Source: Salsipaludibacter sp963812245 (GTDB lineage: Bacteria; Actinomycetota; Nitriliruptoria; Nitriliruptorales; Nitriliruptoraceae). Taken from it: 64,000 bases of DNA. This document shows, in pieces, positions 17,988-31,471 of the stretch. The DNA is taken from NCBI GenBank assembly GCA_963812245.1, contig CAWEUK010000003.1:867757-931756 (forward strand). The letters are read 5' to 3'. The position numbers were made by a program, and so were the translations under genes. Under the pieces are notes generated by a model, which saw only the letters and a program-made list of their open reading frames with translations, searched no databases and was not told the DNA's origin. How positions within the stretch are numbered: the stretch's first letter is position 1; the number at the start of each line of letters is the position of its first letter.

Positions 17988-18749
17988 ATGCGCAAGACAC
18001 TGACAACCCTCGCGACGGCTGGTGCCGCGTTGCTGATCGCAACGAGCCCCGCCCTCGCCGACCACGAAGGCACGTCGTACAACGGCACGCTGAGCGAACT
18101 CAACGGTTCCGGCGGTTCTGGCGAGGTCACCGTGACCGTGTCCGAGGATGGCGAGACCTTCGCCGTTGACCTCGACGCCGACGGCCTCAACCTCGACGGC
18201 CCCCACGCCATGCACATCCACGGCATCGTCGATGGCGACGACGTCCAGGCGTCCGCCTGCCCGACCATGGATGCCGACGCCGATGGCGACGGCGTCGTCG
18301 ACGTCGCAGAGGGTGTGCCGTTCTACGGCGGCATCCAGGTGTCGTTGACCACCGACGGTGACACCTCGCCCGACTCCGCCCTGGCAGTGGAGCGGTACCC
18401 CGCCGGCACGACCATCGACTACTACCGCGACGGGATCGCGATCCCTGCTCCCGTCAAGCCCAACATCGACAAGGTGCACGTCGTCGTCCACGGCCTCGAC
18501 GAGAACGGCAACGGCATGTTGGACATGGACCAGGAGACCCGTTCGTCGCTGACCGACGACTTCCCCCGCGAGGCCACCGCGCCTGCGCTGTGTGGTGAGT
18601 TGACGGCAGTTGCAGCCGGCCCGGTCCAGACCGGTGGCGGTGGAACCGCTGACACCGGCATCAACGGTGCAGCAGCCGCGGGCCTCGGTGCCCTGGCGCT
18701 CGGTGGACTCTTCGCCGGTCGTCGTCGGACGGCATCCGACAACGCCTGA
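17988..18749 (+). CDS. Secreted CHRD-like protein with EF-hand-type loops and a sortase-type C-terminus
   Basis: The 253-residue protein begins with a signal peptide (MRKTLTT then a hydrophobic core, likely cut after ALA at residue 24). The body has HAMHIHG (73-79) and VHVVVHG (163-169), the histidine pattern of CHRD/superoxide-dismutase-like folds. It has a canonical EF-hand loop DADGDGVVDVAE at 97-108 and a second near-canonical one starting at D171 (DENGNGMLDMDQ). Cysteines 91 and 202 may pair. The end has TADTG (220-224), a hydrophobic stretch and RRR, as in sortase substrates. ATG 17988 was chosen because it gives the signal peptide. The next gene is a sortase. Function beyond surface display is unknown. 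Confidence 0.85.
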   Translation: MRKTLTTLATAGAALLIATSPALADHEGTSYNGTLSELNGSGGSGEVTVTVSEDGETFAVDLDADGLNLDGPHAMHIHGIVDGDDVQASACPTMDADADGDGVVDVAEGVPFYGGIQVSLTTDGDTSPDSALAVERYPAGTTIDYYRDGIAIPAPVKPNIDKVHVVVHGLDENGNGMLDMDQETRSSLTDDFPREATAPALCGELTAVAAGPVQTGGGGTADTGINGAAAAGLGALALGGLFAGRRRTASDNA

Positions 18750-18794
18750 CACCACCCACCCCAGTCCTGTCGTCACACAACCAAGGGGATGCCC

Positions 18795-19550
18795 GTGACC
18801 ACGCGCAGCGCACGAACGACGCGAGCACGACGCATCATGGCCGCCATTGCCATCATGGCGATGGCGGCCGGGGCGTGCGGGAATCCGAGCGCCGGCGATG
18901 CCGGCGCCTCGGCTCCCGCGACACAGGATGCTGGGGAGGCACTGGCCACGCCCGAGCCCGAGGCGGCAACGCCCATGGGCACGGACGTGGCCAGTCCGTC
19001 GTCGTCACCAGCCACACCGACTCCCACCGGCCAGGCGACGCCGACACCGACCCCGACGCCCGAGGCGACCCCGACGCCGCGACCCCTCAAGACGCCCGAC
19101 CTGCCCACCGGCATCACGGACCCGGTCAGGCTCGAGATTCCCAGCATCGGCGTCGACGCCGACATCGTGGACCTGTCCCTTGGCAACGGCGATCCTGAGG
19201 TCCCCGACGCCTGGGAGGATGCTGGGTGGTACGAGACGACCCGCAACCCCGGCGAGATCGGCCCGGCAGTGATCGCCGGCCACATCGACTCCAAGTCCGG
19301 ACCGGCCGTCTTCTTCCGCCTGGACGAACTCGAGCCGGGAGACGAGGTCATCGTGCACGGCGACGATGGCACGACTGCCTCGTTCCTGGTGACCGGTTCG
19401 GGCCAGTACCCCAAGACCGAACTGCCCGAGGAGGTCTTCGGATTCGGTGAGCCCGAGCCCGAGCTTCGCCTCATCACCTGTGGGGGCTCCTTCGACAGCG
19501 CTGCGGGCCACTACGTCGACAACCTGGTGGTCTACACGACCGCCGCGTGA
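18795..19550 (+). CDS. Class F-like sortase, probable lipoprotein
   Basis: Sortases cleave a C-terminal sorting motif and attach the protein to the envelope. I chose GTG 18795 because AAGGGG at 18783-18788 sits 6 bp before it; ATG 18789 would leave no spacing. The 251-residue protein has a short basic-hydrophobic leader ending in a lipobox-like AGAC (C28), a Pro/Thr-rich spacer (about 50-100), then the sortase fold with catalytic H163 (AGHIDS) and C229 (LITCGG). The arginine expected near YRDN late in class F enzymes is not evident; here the sequence reads HYVDN. It lies 45 bp after its likely substrate gene. Confidence 0.87.
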   Translation: MTTRSARTTRARRIMAAIAIMAMAAGACGNPSAGDAGASAPATQDAGEALATPEPEAATPMGTDVASPSSSPATPTPTGQATPTPTPTPEATPTPRPLKTPDLPTGITDPVRLEIPSIGVDADIVDLSLGNGDPEVPDAWEDAGWYETTRNPGEIGPAVIAGHIDSKSGPAVFFRLDELEPGDEVIVHGDDGTTASFLVTGSGQYPKTELPEEVFGFGEPEPELRLITCGGSFDSAAGHYVDNLVVYTTAA

Positions 19551-19562
19551 CCCACTCGACGT

Positions 19563-19582
19563 CTTGTGAACGGGCTCACAAG
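19563..19582 (+). terminator. Hairpin after the sortase gene
   Basis: CTTGTGA (19563-19569) pairs perfectly with TCACAAG (19576-19582) around a 6-nt loop, 13 bp after the sortase stop. No T tract follows, so it is at best a weak or factor-assisted terminator that would insulate the rRNA promoter region. Confidence 0.4.
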
Positions 19583-19779
19583 GTGCGCCCCGAAGCGCGT
19601 GCGCTCAGCGAACAAGCAACTCTGTGCCACCCAGAGGCCTCAGAACCGAGCATTGGCACGACCGCGTGAAGGCAGGGCAGCCCCAACAGGCACGACCGTG
19701 CCCCGCTGGATACTGTTCACCAAGCGCCGCGGGCACCACGCCCCGGACGCACACAGTCGCCGGCCAGCGAGTCGGCGAT

Positions 19780-19809
19780 TTGACACAACGAGAGCGCGCA
19801 CGTTACGAT
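19780..19809 (+). promoter_or_regulatory. Main rRNA operon promoter
   Basis: TTGACA (19780-19785) and TACGAT (19804-19809) are separated by 18 bp, close to the housekeeping sigma consensus. Transcription would begin near 19816, giving a 16S leader of about 395 nt. The rest of 19583-19779 holds no gene that I can support; it includes a diverged copy of the dispersed short repeat near 19606. Confidence 0.75.
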
Positions 19810-19994
19810 GCGCAATCCGCTTGACGGCCTTCGGGCCCGACAGCTGGAGAGCTCACTTCGGTGTCAGTTCAGGGAGACCCCTTCGGGGCGATGCCTGCCT
19901 GCGATTGAAGTGACGGGCTGCACGTCGGAAGCCCACCCCGGATCCACCAGGATCGACGAGCGGGGGGAACCCGACACCGCAGCCACGAGCCGCT

Positions 19995-20011
19995 CCTTGA
20001 GAACTGCACAG
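19995..20011 (+). promoter_or_regulatory. rRNA leader boxA-like antitermination motif
   Basis: CCTTGAGAACTGCACAG resembles the TTGAGAACTCAATAG boxA-region element known from mycobacterial rRNA leaders. The 11-mer CCTTGAGAACT recurs in the 16S-23S spacer at 22071-22081, as expected for Nus-factor sites placed before each large rRNA. The leader also has a perfect 9-bp hairpin GATGACCCC/GGGGTCATC at 20131-20156. Confidence 0.5.
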
Positions 20012-20209
20012 GGTGCCAAAAGCCAGTGCCGCAGTCACCGCGAGGTGACATGCAGCCCCGTCGATTGGGAAGGACTTCGGTCCCGAAAAGTCGATGGAGT
20101 TATACAACCCATTCAGAGTGGGAACAATTGATGACCCCCCAATTCCGGGGTCATCGACCAGTTCAAATTCCTGATGAAGAATGATGAACCACTTGTGGTT
20201 TTGAATCTC

Positions 20210-25146
<4,937 letters not shown>

Positions 25147-25288
25147 TTGCGCTCGCGCTCGCTATGAAGTTCACGGGACCGCCACCCGACCCAATGGGTC
25201 AGGCGGCACGCCGTGACAACGGCCGACATGTGTCGTGGGATCTCCCACACCATGGATGGCCCACACAAAGATCACAAGACCTCAAATT

Positions 25289-25404
25289 TCCCGTGGTCTT
25301 GGCGAAGAGGTCACACCCGGTCACATTCCGAACCCGGAAGTTAAGCTCTTCAGCGCCGATGGTACTGCCGGGGCAACCCAGTGGGAGAGTAGGTCGCCGC
25401 GGGA
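25289..25404 (+). rRNA. rrf: 5S ribosomal RNA
   Basis: The terminal stem TCCCGTGG (25289-25296) pairs with CCGCGGGA (25397-25404), giving 116 nt. The conserved core CCCGAACCCGGAAGTTAAG-like segment and GGGAGAGTAGGTCGCC are present. It lies about 140 nt after 23S and before a strong terminator, completing the operon. Confidence 0.95.
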
Positions 25405-25414
25405 TCCTTTCTGG

Positions 25415-25468
25415 CAAAGGCGTCGTTGTTGGACCACACGGTCTGACGACGGCGCCTTTGTCGTGTTT
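25415..25468 (+). terminator. Intrinsic terminator of the rRNA operon
   Basis: A 16-bp stem (25415-25430 with 25445-25460, several G-U pairs) with a 14-nt loop is followed by TCGTGTTT. It begins 10 nt after the 5S end, as expected for the operon terminator. Confidence 0.85.
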
Positions 25469-25492
25469 CCCCACCAACACCAGGGATGCCTC

Positions 25493-26284
25493 ATGCCTGA
25501 CAGTCCCAACAAGCCGTTTCGCCCGCAACGGGCCCGTCCTGCCTCGGCGGCCGCGCTGCGACGCGATGGCGACGAGATCCGCCCGTCGGGGCCGCGGCCC
25601 ATGCCGCGTCCCCACATCCCTGACGACGTGCGCGTCCACCTGCCTCGAGGCGTGCGACGTGCCATCGACAACCAGGTCCGCGACGGGGAACGCGCCACCG
25701 ATGTGCAGCGGGCGTTGACCCTTGCGGGTGAGCTCATCGATGAGGGCCAGGGTGAGGAAGCCGTGCCCTTGATGGCCTGGGCCAAGAGCCACGCCGCTCG
25801 TGTGCCCGAGATCCGCGAGGCCCTTGGCGTTGCCCACTACCAGGCGGGCGACTATCGCGACGCAGTCAACGAACTGCGGACGTTTCGGCGCATGGCGGCG
25901 AGTCACGACCAGGACCACGTGATCGCTGACTGCCTGCGGGGGCTGGGGCACCCGGTCGAGGAAGTGGCGACCGAGGTGGAGGGGTTGTTGGCGGCGGATG
26001 GCGTGCACCCGGAACGCCAGGTCGAGGGGCTGCTGGTGTGGGCCGGTGCCCTGCGCGATGCCGGTGACCTGCCGGGTGCCCGTGCCGTGTTGCGGCGGGC
26101 CGATGCCGACATGGTGCGGCGGGCAGGGGACGAGCCGGCGCAACGACTCGAGTGGCTGGCCGCGGACCTCGCTGAAGCCGACGGGGACGTCGAGGCTGCC
26201 CGCCGCGGGTTCCGACAACTGGCGCAACTGCCCGAGGATCCCTGGGGTGCGGGTCCGCGGTTGGCCGCCCTCACCGACGGCTGA
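25493..26284 (+). CDS. Tetratricopeptide repeat protein
   Basis: The 263-residue soluble protein has no signal peptide. The first 40 residues are Pro/Arg-rich and disordered. From about residue 60 come helical repeats with TPR character, such as LTLAGELIDEGQGEEAVPLM, LGVAHYQAGDYRDAVNEL and WAGALRDAGDLPGARAVL. ATG 25493 has AGGGA upstream and follows the rRNA terminator directly. Proteins of this type are usually scaffolds; no partner or function can be read from the context. Confidence 0.8.
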   Translation: MPDSPNKPFRPQRARPASAAALRRDGDEIRPSGPRPMPRPHIPDDVRVHLPRGVRRAIDNQVRDGERATDVQRALTLAGELIDEGQGEEAVPLMAWAKSHAARVPEIREALGVAHYQAGDYRDAVNELRTFRRMAASHDQDHVIADCLRGLGHPVEEVATEVEGLLAADGVHPERQVEGLLVWAGALRDAGDLPGARAVLRRADADMVRRAGDEPAQRLEWLAADLAEADGDVEAARRGFRQLAQLPEDPWGAGPRLAALTDG

Positions 26285-26533
26285 ACTGCTGCGCTGGCCG
26301 ATCCGGCTCTCAACGATGACGAGGGCATCCACCCCGTGTGCACGCGGGGTCGGGTCGGCGAGGCACCTACCCGCTCGGCGAGGTGTTCAAACCTGGTCGT
26401 GCGCATGGTGCATGAAGTGGCCACGGGGTCGTGCATCGAGGGACTGGTCGTCATACGGTGCCACGGTCGTGGTCCCGAGCCGGGGCGGCCCGACGACTCC
26501 CGATGACCATTCGACGACCCATGGAGATCCGTC

Positions 26534-28669
26534 TTGCGAACATCCAGAACCCAACGACGAGGACTGGTGGCAGGCATCGTTGCCGCCCTGGCCCTCACGG
26601 TCGCACCTGCGGCCAGCGCCAACCACGACGTCAAGGCCGACCTGCTGGACGGCGACGACACGGTGCTGTTCCACCTCAATGACTCCGGTTTCGGTGGTGA
26701 GTTCGACCTGACCTTCGAGATCGCCTACCAGGGCGACGCCGACGGTCGGCCGGTCTACGTGCTGGCACCCGAGGGCTATGCAGCCACCGCCGACGGCGCC
26801 TTCGTGCCCGGCATCAGCCAGGGCTGGGACCCGACCGCAGCCTTCGACACCGAGGACGAGGTCCAGCCGTGTGTCGACGGCGACGAGCACGTGATGACGC
26901 AGGCCCAGATCGACAGCCTGGGCGACAGCGTCGCGAACATCGTGGCCGTCGACGAGGCCCACTTCGGTGAGGTGCAGGGCGACGACCCGATCGTCGTGCT
27001 GGCCTACAACATCCTCGATGAGTCGTTCTACGACTGCGGGGCAACCTCGTTCACGGCCGGATACTTCGCACCCGACCTGCTGGCCGACGCCGGGCTCAAC
27101 ACGATCGTGATCGACTCGTACCAGTGGTCACAGCGCCTGGTCGACTACAAGGGCACGATCGCCCACGAGCTCGAGCACCTGCTCCACAACTACTCGGACC
27201 CGGGTGAGCTCAGCTGGATCGACGAGGGGCTGGCCGACTTCGCCCAGTACCTCACCGGCTACGGCGCCGACATCGGTCACACCTACTACCACCAGGTGTT
27301 CCACCGCGAGACGTCGCTGACCCTGTGGGGCGGCGGGCTCGAGGACTACGGCGCCTCCTACACCTTCATGCAGTACGCATGGGAGCAGGCCGGTGGCTGG
27401 CTCGACGACGGCGCACTGACGACCGAGGTCGAGGACGGCAACTTCACCAAGCCCTACACCGGCGTCGCCGGTGACCTGTTCATCAAGTTGCTGTTCGAGA
27501 ACCAGGCCAACGGCATCGACGGTGTCCAGGCCGCGATCGATGAGTACAACGCTGCCATCGCAGGCGGGACCCAGGGCTACGCGCTGCCCGACGTGAACAC
27601 GCTGATCGCCAACTGGGCGGTCGCGATCGATTTCGACGTCGAGGCATCGGACCTGTTCGACCTCGCCGCGATCGACCTGCAGACCGAACTGTCGGCCACG
27701 CCCGGCAACCTGACCATCGACTGGGGCAACGAGGCCTTCTACGACAACCGCGGGATCTACCAGGGCAACATGAACCCGCAGAAGTGGGACCGCAAGGGCA
27801 ACGTGCCGGACCAGACGGCCCTGCCGTTCAGCCTGAGCTACGAGACCTTCCGCAACCCGGGCCCGAACTTCACCATCGACCTCGATGCGCCAGGGATCAC
27901 CAAGGTGCAGGACTTCGACGGTGACGACAGCCACTACTACGCCGGCTACGCGTCACAGACCGACAGCGTCCTGGCCTTCGACTACGCCGGCGAGGACGTG
28001 CTGACCTTCGCCACGTGGTACTTCATCGAGGAGGGCTGGGACTACGCGTACGTCGAGGCCCTGGTCGGTGGCGACTGGGTCACCGTGCCCGTCACCTCCG
28101 GTGGCGAGGTCATCACCGATGACAGCGACCCCCATGGCAACAACGAGGAGGGCAACGGCCTGACCGGGACCTCGGGCGGCGAGTACTTCGTCGACGACCC
28201 GGTCTACATCGAGGCCTCCGCCAGCCTGCCCGGCGGCACCACCGACGTGCGGATCCGGTACTCCACGGACGCGGCATACCTCGACACCGGGATCTTCGTC
28301 GACGCCACCAACATCGCGGTGGACGTGGACGGCGAGCCGGGCGACACCGACGCCCAGTCGGCCTCGTGGGTCCAGACCGACGGAGCCCAGGTCAACGACT
28401 TCCTGGTCCAGGTTGTCGCGGCATGCGACCTGACGCCGGACATGGATGGCGACGAGGCGGTCTACGACGAGGCCTCCGGCCTGTACGTCTACCGCTACGA
28501 GGGCACCGACATCGAGGTGAGCGGCTTCGACACCGCCTGCCTCGGTGGCAAGGACCGCATCACCGTCATCATCACCAACCGTCCCTCGGGAGACCTGGCC
28601 TTCCTGACCACCGACTACGACTTCACGTTGGTCGGCACTGGCAAGGCCAAGGGCAAGACCAAGGGCTGA
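26534..28669 (+). CDS. Secreted zinc metalloprotease (immune inhibitor A/M6-like)
   Basis: The start is TTG 26534 with GGAGAT at 26523-26528; no ATG or GTG fits better. The 711-residue protein has a signal peptide ending ASA at about residue 29. The zinc motif HELEH is at 211-215 and is followed by SWIDEGLADFA with the third-ligand glutamate, a pattern seen in M6-like and related gluzincins. The C-terminal half (about 400-640) is Asp/Gly/Tyr-rich beta structure likely binding calcium or substrate. The protein ends in a basic KAKGKTKG tail. The 249 bp upstream hold no other gene. The likely role is extracellular proteolysis; the exact family is uncertain. Confidence 0.85.
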   Translation: MRTSRTQRRGLVAGIVAALALTVAPAASANHDVKADLLDGDDTVLFHLNDSGFGGEFDLTFEIAYQGDADGRPVYVLAPEGYAATADGAFVPGISQGWDPTAAFDTEDEVQPCVDGDEHVMTQAQIDSLGDSVANIVAVDEAHFGEVQGDDPIVVLAYNILDESFYDCGATSFTAGYFAPDLLADAGLNTIVIDSYQWSQRLVDYKGTIAHELEHLLHNYSDPGELSWIDEGLADFAQYLTGYGADIGHTYYHQVFHRETSLTLWGGGLEDYGASYTFMQYAWEQAGGWLDDGALTTEVEDGNFTKPYTGVAGDLFIKLLFENQANGIDGVQAAIDEYNAAIAGGTQGYALPDVNTLIANWAVAIDFDVEASDLFDLAAIDLQTELSATPGNLTIDWGNEAFYDNRGIYQGNMNPQKWDRKGNVPDQTALPFSLSYETFRNPGPNFTIDLDAPGITKVQDFDGDDSHYYAGYASQTDSVLAFDYAGEDVLTFATWYFIEEGWDYAYVEALVGGDWVTVPVTSGGEVITDDSDPHGNNEEGNGLTGTSGGEYFVDDPVYIEASASLPGGTTDVRIRYSTDAAYLDTGIFVDATNIAVDVDGEPGDTDAQSASWVQTDGAQVNDFLVQVVAACDLTPDMDGDEAVYDEASGLYVYRYEGTDIEVSGFDTACLGGKDRITVIITNRPSGDLAFLTTDYDFTLVGTGKAKGKTKG

Positions 28670-28681
28670 CCTGCCCGCGCA

Positions 28682-28729
28682 CGACACGACGGCCCCGCTC
28701 CGACATGGAGCGGGGCCGTCGTCGTGTCG
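28682..28729. terminator. Bidirectional terminator between convergent genes
   Basis: GACGGCCCCGCTCC and GGAGCGGGGCCGTC form a perfect long stem around the tetraloop GACA-like centre, extended by outer CGACACG/CGTGTCG pairs. It lies 12 bp after the metalloprotease stop and just before the end of the opposing MBL gene, so it can serve both. Confidence 0.85.
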
Positions 28730-28736
28730 GGGCGTG

Positions 28737-29750
28737 TCAGCCGACGTCGGTGAGGGTGCCGGCGCGCTTGCGCTCGAAGTAGCGCACGAGGCCGGCGGCA
28801 TTGGACCGCACACCCGACAGCAACTCGAGTCGTTGGAGCCCGTCGGGGTCGTCGGCAACGGCGGCCGGGTCCAACTCGTCGGCGAACCGGGCCGCCAGCG
28901 TCTCGGCGACATGGTCCAGTTCGGTGGACTCGTGCCAGGCGGCCTCCGCGGTCTCGGCCCACAGCCGCAGGCGCAGCATCGCCTCGTCGAGCGCGGCCGC
29001 GGGTGGGTCGACCGGGCCGTAGTGGGCCAGGAACAGCCGCGACGGGTCCCGTTCCCGGTAGCGCTCCAGGGACGCCAGCGCGGCATCGAGGTGGAAGTCA
29101 GCCGGAGGTGTGGCAGGTCGGATCGTGGTCATTCCCGGCAACTTCACCCCGACCGAGTCGCCGCTGTAGATCGCGCCGGTGGCGGTGTCGAACAGGCCGA
29201 TGTGGTGCTTGGCGTGGCCCGGCGTGTACAGGACCTCGAGGGTGCGGCCACCACCGATGTCGACGAGATCGCCATCCTGCACCGCCCGGATCCGGTCCTG
29301 GTCGATCGGTGTGCAGTCGCCGTACACGGTGTCGTGCAACGGTCCGTAGACCGTGCGTGCCGAGGCATTCAGTCGCGTCGGGTCGTGGAGGTGGCGAGCC
29401 CCGACGTCGCACACCACGACCTGTGCCCTGGGGAAGGCTGCGGCCACGTCGCCCGCCCCACCGGCATGGTCGAGGTGGATGTGGGTCAGCACGATGGTGG
29501 CGAGGTCGTCGCGGTCCATCCCCAGGTGCTCGAGGCTGGCCAGCAGTCGATCGATGGTCAGCGCCGGGCCGGTCTCGACAAGGGCCGGTCGCGGGCCGGG
29601 CAGCAGGAATCCCGCGGTCACGTGCGACATGCCGCCCGTGAACGTGTCGATCGAGATCACGTCCTGGTCGTCGTGGCGCTCGATGTGGTGGGCCGGTGCG
29701 GCGGCATCGCCGGGCTGGGACCCGTCATCGCCCGGCATGTCGGATGCCAT
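28737..29750 (-). CDS. MBL-fold metallo-hydrolase
   Basis: The protein has the metallo-beta-lactamase zinc motif THIHLDHAGG near residue 90, a second histidine in TPGHAKHH and the SGDSVGV aspartate. The C-terminal 110 residues are helical and resemble the tail of hydrolases acting on thioesters or lactones, but the substrate is unknown. I chose ATG 29750 (337 residues) because AGGAG lies 8 bp upstream; a frame extension to 29807 lacks such a site. The gene is downstream of a FAD oxidoreductase on the same strand with an 81-bp gap. Confidence 0.88.
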   Translation of the reverse strand: MASDMPGDDGSQPGDAAAPAHHIERHDDQDVISIDTFTGGMSHVTAGFLLPGPRPALVETGPALTIDRLLASLEHLGMDRDDLATIVLTHIHLDHAGGAGDVAAAFPRAQVVVCDVGARHLHDPTRLNASARTVYGPLHDTVYGDCTPIDQDRIRAVQDGDLVDIGGGRTLEVLYTPGHAKHHIGLFDTATGAIYSGDSVGVKLPGMTTIRPATPPADFHLDAALASLERYRERDPSRLFLAHYGPVDPPAAALDEAMLRLRLWAETAEAAWHESTELDHVAETLAARFADELDPAAVADDPDGLQRLELLSGVRSNAAGLVRYFERKRAGTLTDVG

Positions 29751-29831
29751 GGTGCCGCTCCTGTCGCTCGCGAGGGCGTCGCCGATGCCGCGACGCGCTG
29801 CAACCATAGACCTGCACCGGCGTCCGGGCCC

Positions 29832-31004
29832 TCAGTGCACGCCCAGGCGACCGAGCAGGGCGCTGGGATGACCGACCTGGGACCAGGCCACCAGTTCTCG
29901 TGCCAGCATCGGTCCCACGACGTTGCCGGTGCCGGAGAAGCCGCCGAGTGCCCACACGCCCTCGCCGACCTGGGTGCAGACCGGCATGCCGTCATCGGTG
30001 AAGCCCACGATGGCGGCCCAGCGATGCGTGACCGTGGCGTCGGGAGCCAGCATCGTGGCCAACTCGTCGATCCAGGCCTGGACGGGGTCGGACGTGACCG
30101 CCTGGTCGGTGTCCTCCGCGGTGCCCCCGCGGTCGCGGCCACCGCCGATGGCCAGGTGACCGGACGGCAACTGCTGCCAGTAGTCGAGGCCCCACCGCCG
30201 ATACACCGGACGGGGCACGACGTTGGCAGTGGGTGAGGTTGCGGCCATCTGGAGGCGAACCGGCCGGACGCGGGATGCCAGCTCGGGCACGACATGGCCC
30301 AGGCCGCCATCCACGCAGACGAGGATGGTGCGCGCCGACACCGTGGCCTGTGGCGTCACGACCCGGCCGCTGTCGATCTGTTGGGCTGGCGTGTGGGTGG
30401 CGAGCCGGGCGCCGCTGGCCTGCAGCGCTGCAGCCAGGCGACGGCTTCGTGCCGCCGGATTGCAGGCAGCGTCGCCGGGGAACAGCAACGCGGGACCGAT
30501 GTCCGACTCGAGCCGTTGCACCGGCAACCCATCGGCATCCATGGCGGCGGCCATCGTCTCGAGGTCCTGGGCCTCGGCGGGATCCGCCGCCACCCGCAGC
30601 GAACCCGTGGCCTGCACGGTGCCCGGATCTGCGGCGATCAGCCGGTCGCGCTCGATGGAGGTCGCCTCGTACCAGGCGCGGGCACGGAAGCGGCCATGAC
30701 GACGCACCGCCTGGTGATGGAAGGCGGCCATGCCGGCCAGCAACAGGCCCCCGTTGCGTCCGGCGGCCGCACCCGCGATCGACCCGGCGTCGATGCCGAC
30801 CGTGGCCAGGCCTGCCTCCAGTCCTGCCTCGACGGCGGCCAGTCCGGTGCCGCCCAACCCCACCACGCACAGGTCCACCTCGACGTCCTCGTCAAGTGGC
30901 GGGGCGAGCGACGTTGCGGGTGCGACCGGTTCAGCGGCTGCCAGCCCGGTCTCGAACCACAGGGGATCGCCGGCCCGATCGTGCGAGACGTGGGTGGCGG
31001 GCAC
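29832..31004 (-). CDS. FAD-dependent oxidoreductase (DAO family)
   Basis: The 390-residue protein has a dinucleotide-binding loop VVGLGGTGLAAVEAG near residues 47-61, followed by AGAAAGRNGGLLLAG, and a C-terminal GVWALGGFSGTGNVVGP segment, as in D-amino acid oxidase-type flavoproteins such as glycine or gamma-glutamylputrescine oxidases. The GTG start at 31004 lies 3 bp after the stop of the SCP2 gene, so the two are co-translated. The substrate is probably an amine or amino acid, but nothing in the sequence fixes it. Confidence 0.87.
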   Translation of the reverse strand: MPATHVSHDRAGDPLWFETGLAAAEPVAPATSLAPPLDEDVEVDLCVVGLGGTGLAAVEAGLEAGLATVGIDAGSIAGAAAGRNGGLLLAGMAAFHHQAVRRHGRFRARAWYEATSIERDRLIAADPGTVQATGSLRVAADPAEAQDLETMAAAMDADGLPVQRLESDIGPALLFPGDAACNPAARSRRLAAALQASGARLATHTPAQQIDSGRVVTPQATVSARTILVCVDGGLGHVVPELASRVRPVRLQMAATSPTANVVPRPVYRRWGLDYWQQLPSGHLAIGGGRDRGGTAEDTDQAVTSDPVQAWIDELATMLAPDATVTHRWAAIVGFTDDGMPVCTQVGEGVWALGGFSGTGNVVGPMLARELVAWSQVGHPSALLGRLGVH

Positions 31005-31007
31005 GGA

Positions 31008-31349
31008 TCACAGCGCTGCGCGCAGGCGCAGCATGTCGGTCATCGAGGCATCGATCTTGACCCGACCGGCCTGCCAGGCCTGGCGAAACGGCAGCGACCC
31101 GTGGGCCAGCGCGAGCAGGTCGTCGGAGTTCACCTTGACCCGGATGTCGGCGCGCTTGGGTGGGCTGCCACGTTGGACCTCGCTCACGGTGCCCTCGCTG
31201 AACACCGCGTGCCACCGCGAGTCCAGGTCGGGGCAGATCGTCTCGATCGTGCGCTGTGCCGGCAGCCCGGAACGACTGGACGAGTCAAGGCCATGGAGGC
31301 GCTCGACCAGCATCGCGATGGTCGCTTCGACTTCCTCGTGTGTGGCCAC
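31008..31349 (-). CDS. SCP2 sterol-transfer domain protein
   Basis: GTG 31349 with GAGGGA about 8 bp upstream gives a 113-residue protein consisting of one SCP2 domain. The C-terminal half (ADIRVKVNSDDLLALAHGS, then WQAGRVKIDAS) is diagnostic. A longer frame to 31463 lacks conserved sequence. SCP2 domains bind lipids or other hydrophobic ligands. It is the first gene of a two-gene unit with the FAD oxidoreductase and reads divergently from the RibD-like gene across about 120 bp. Confidence 0.8.
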   Translation of the reverse strand: MATHEEVEATIAMLVERLHGLDSSSRSGLPAQRTIETICPDLDSRWHAVFSEGTVSEVQRGSPPKRADIRVKVNSDDLLALAHGSLPFRQAWQAGRVKIDASMTDMLRLRAAL

Positions 31350-31471
31350 GTGACGGGATCCCTCGTTGCAGCGCTGGACGGTGACCGGCGCGTGGTCCGC
31401 CGCACCATCGCGAGCGGCCCTGGCGCTAGCGTGCCAGTGTCCGACGCTAGCAGCCCAAGGCATCTCGACCC

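Noticed and set aside
26409..26421. A third ARG box (GTGCATGAAGTGG) upstream of the metalloprotease
   Set aside because: Only one half-site matches; the TTGCA right half is missing and the gene has no arginine link.
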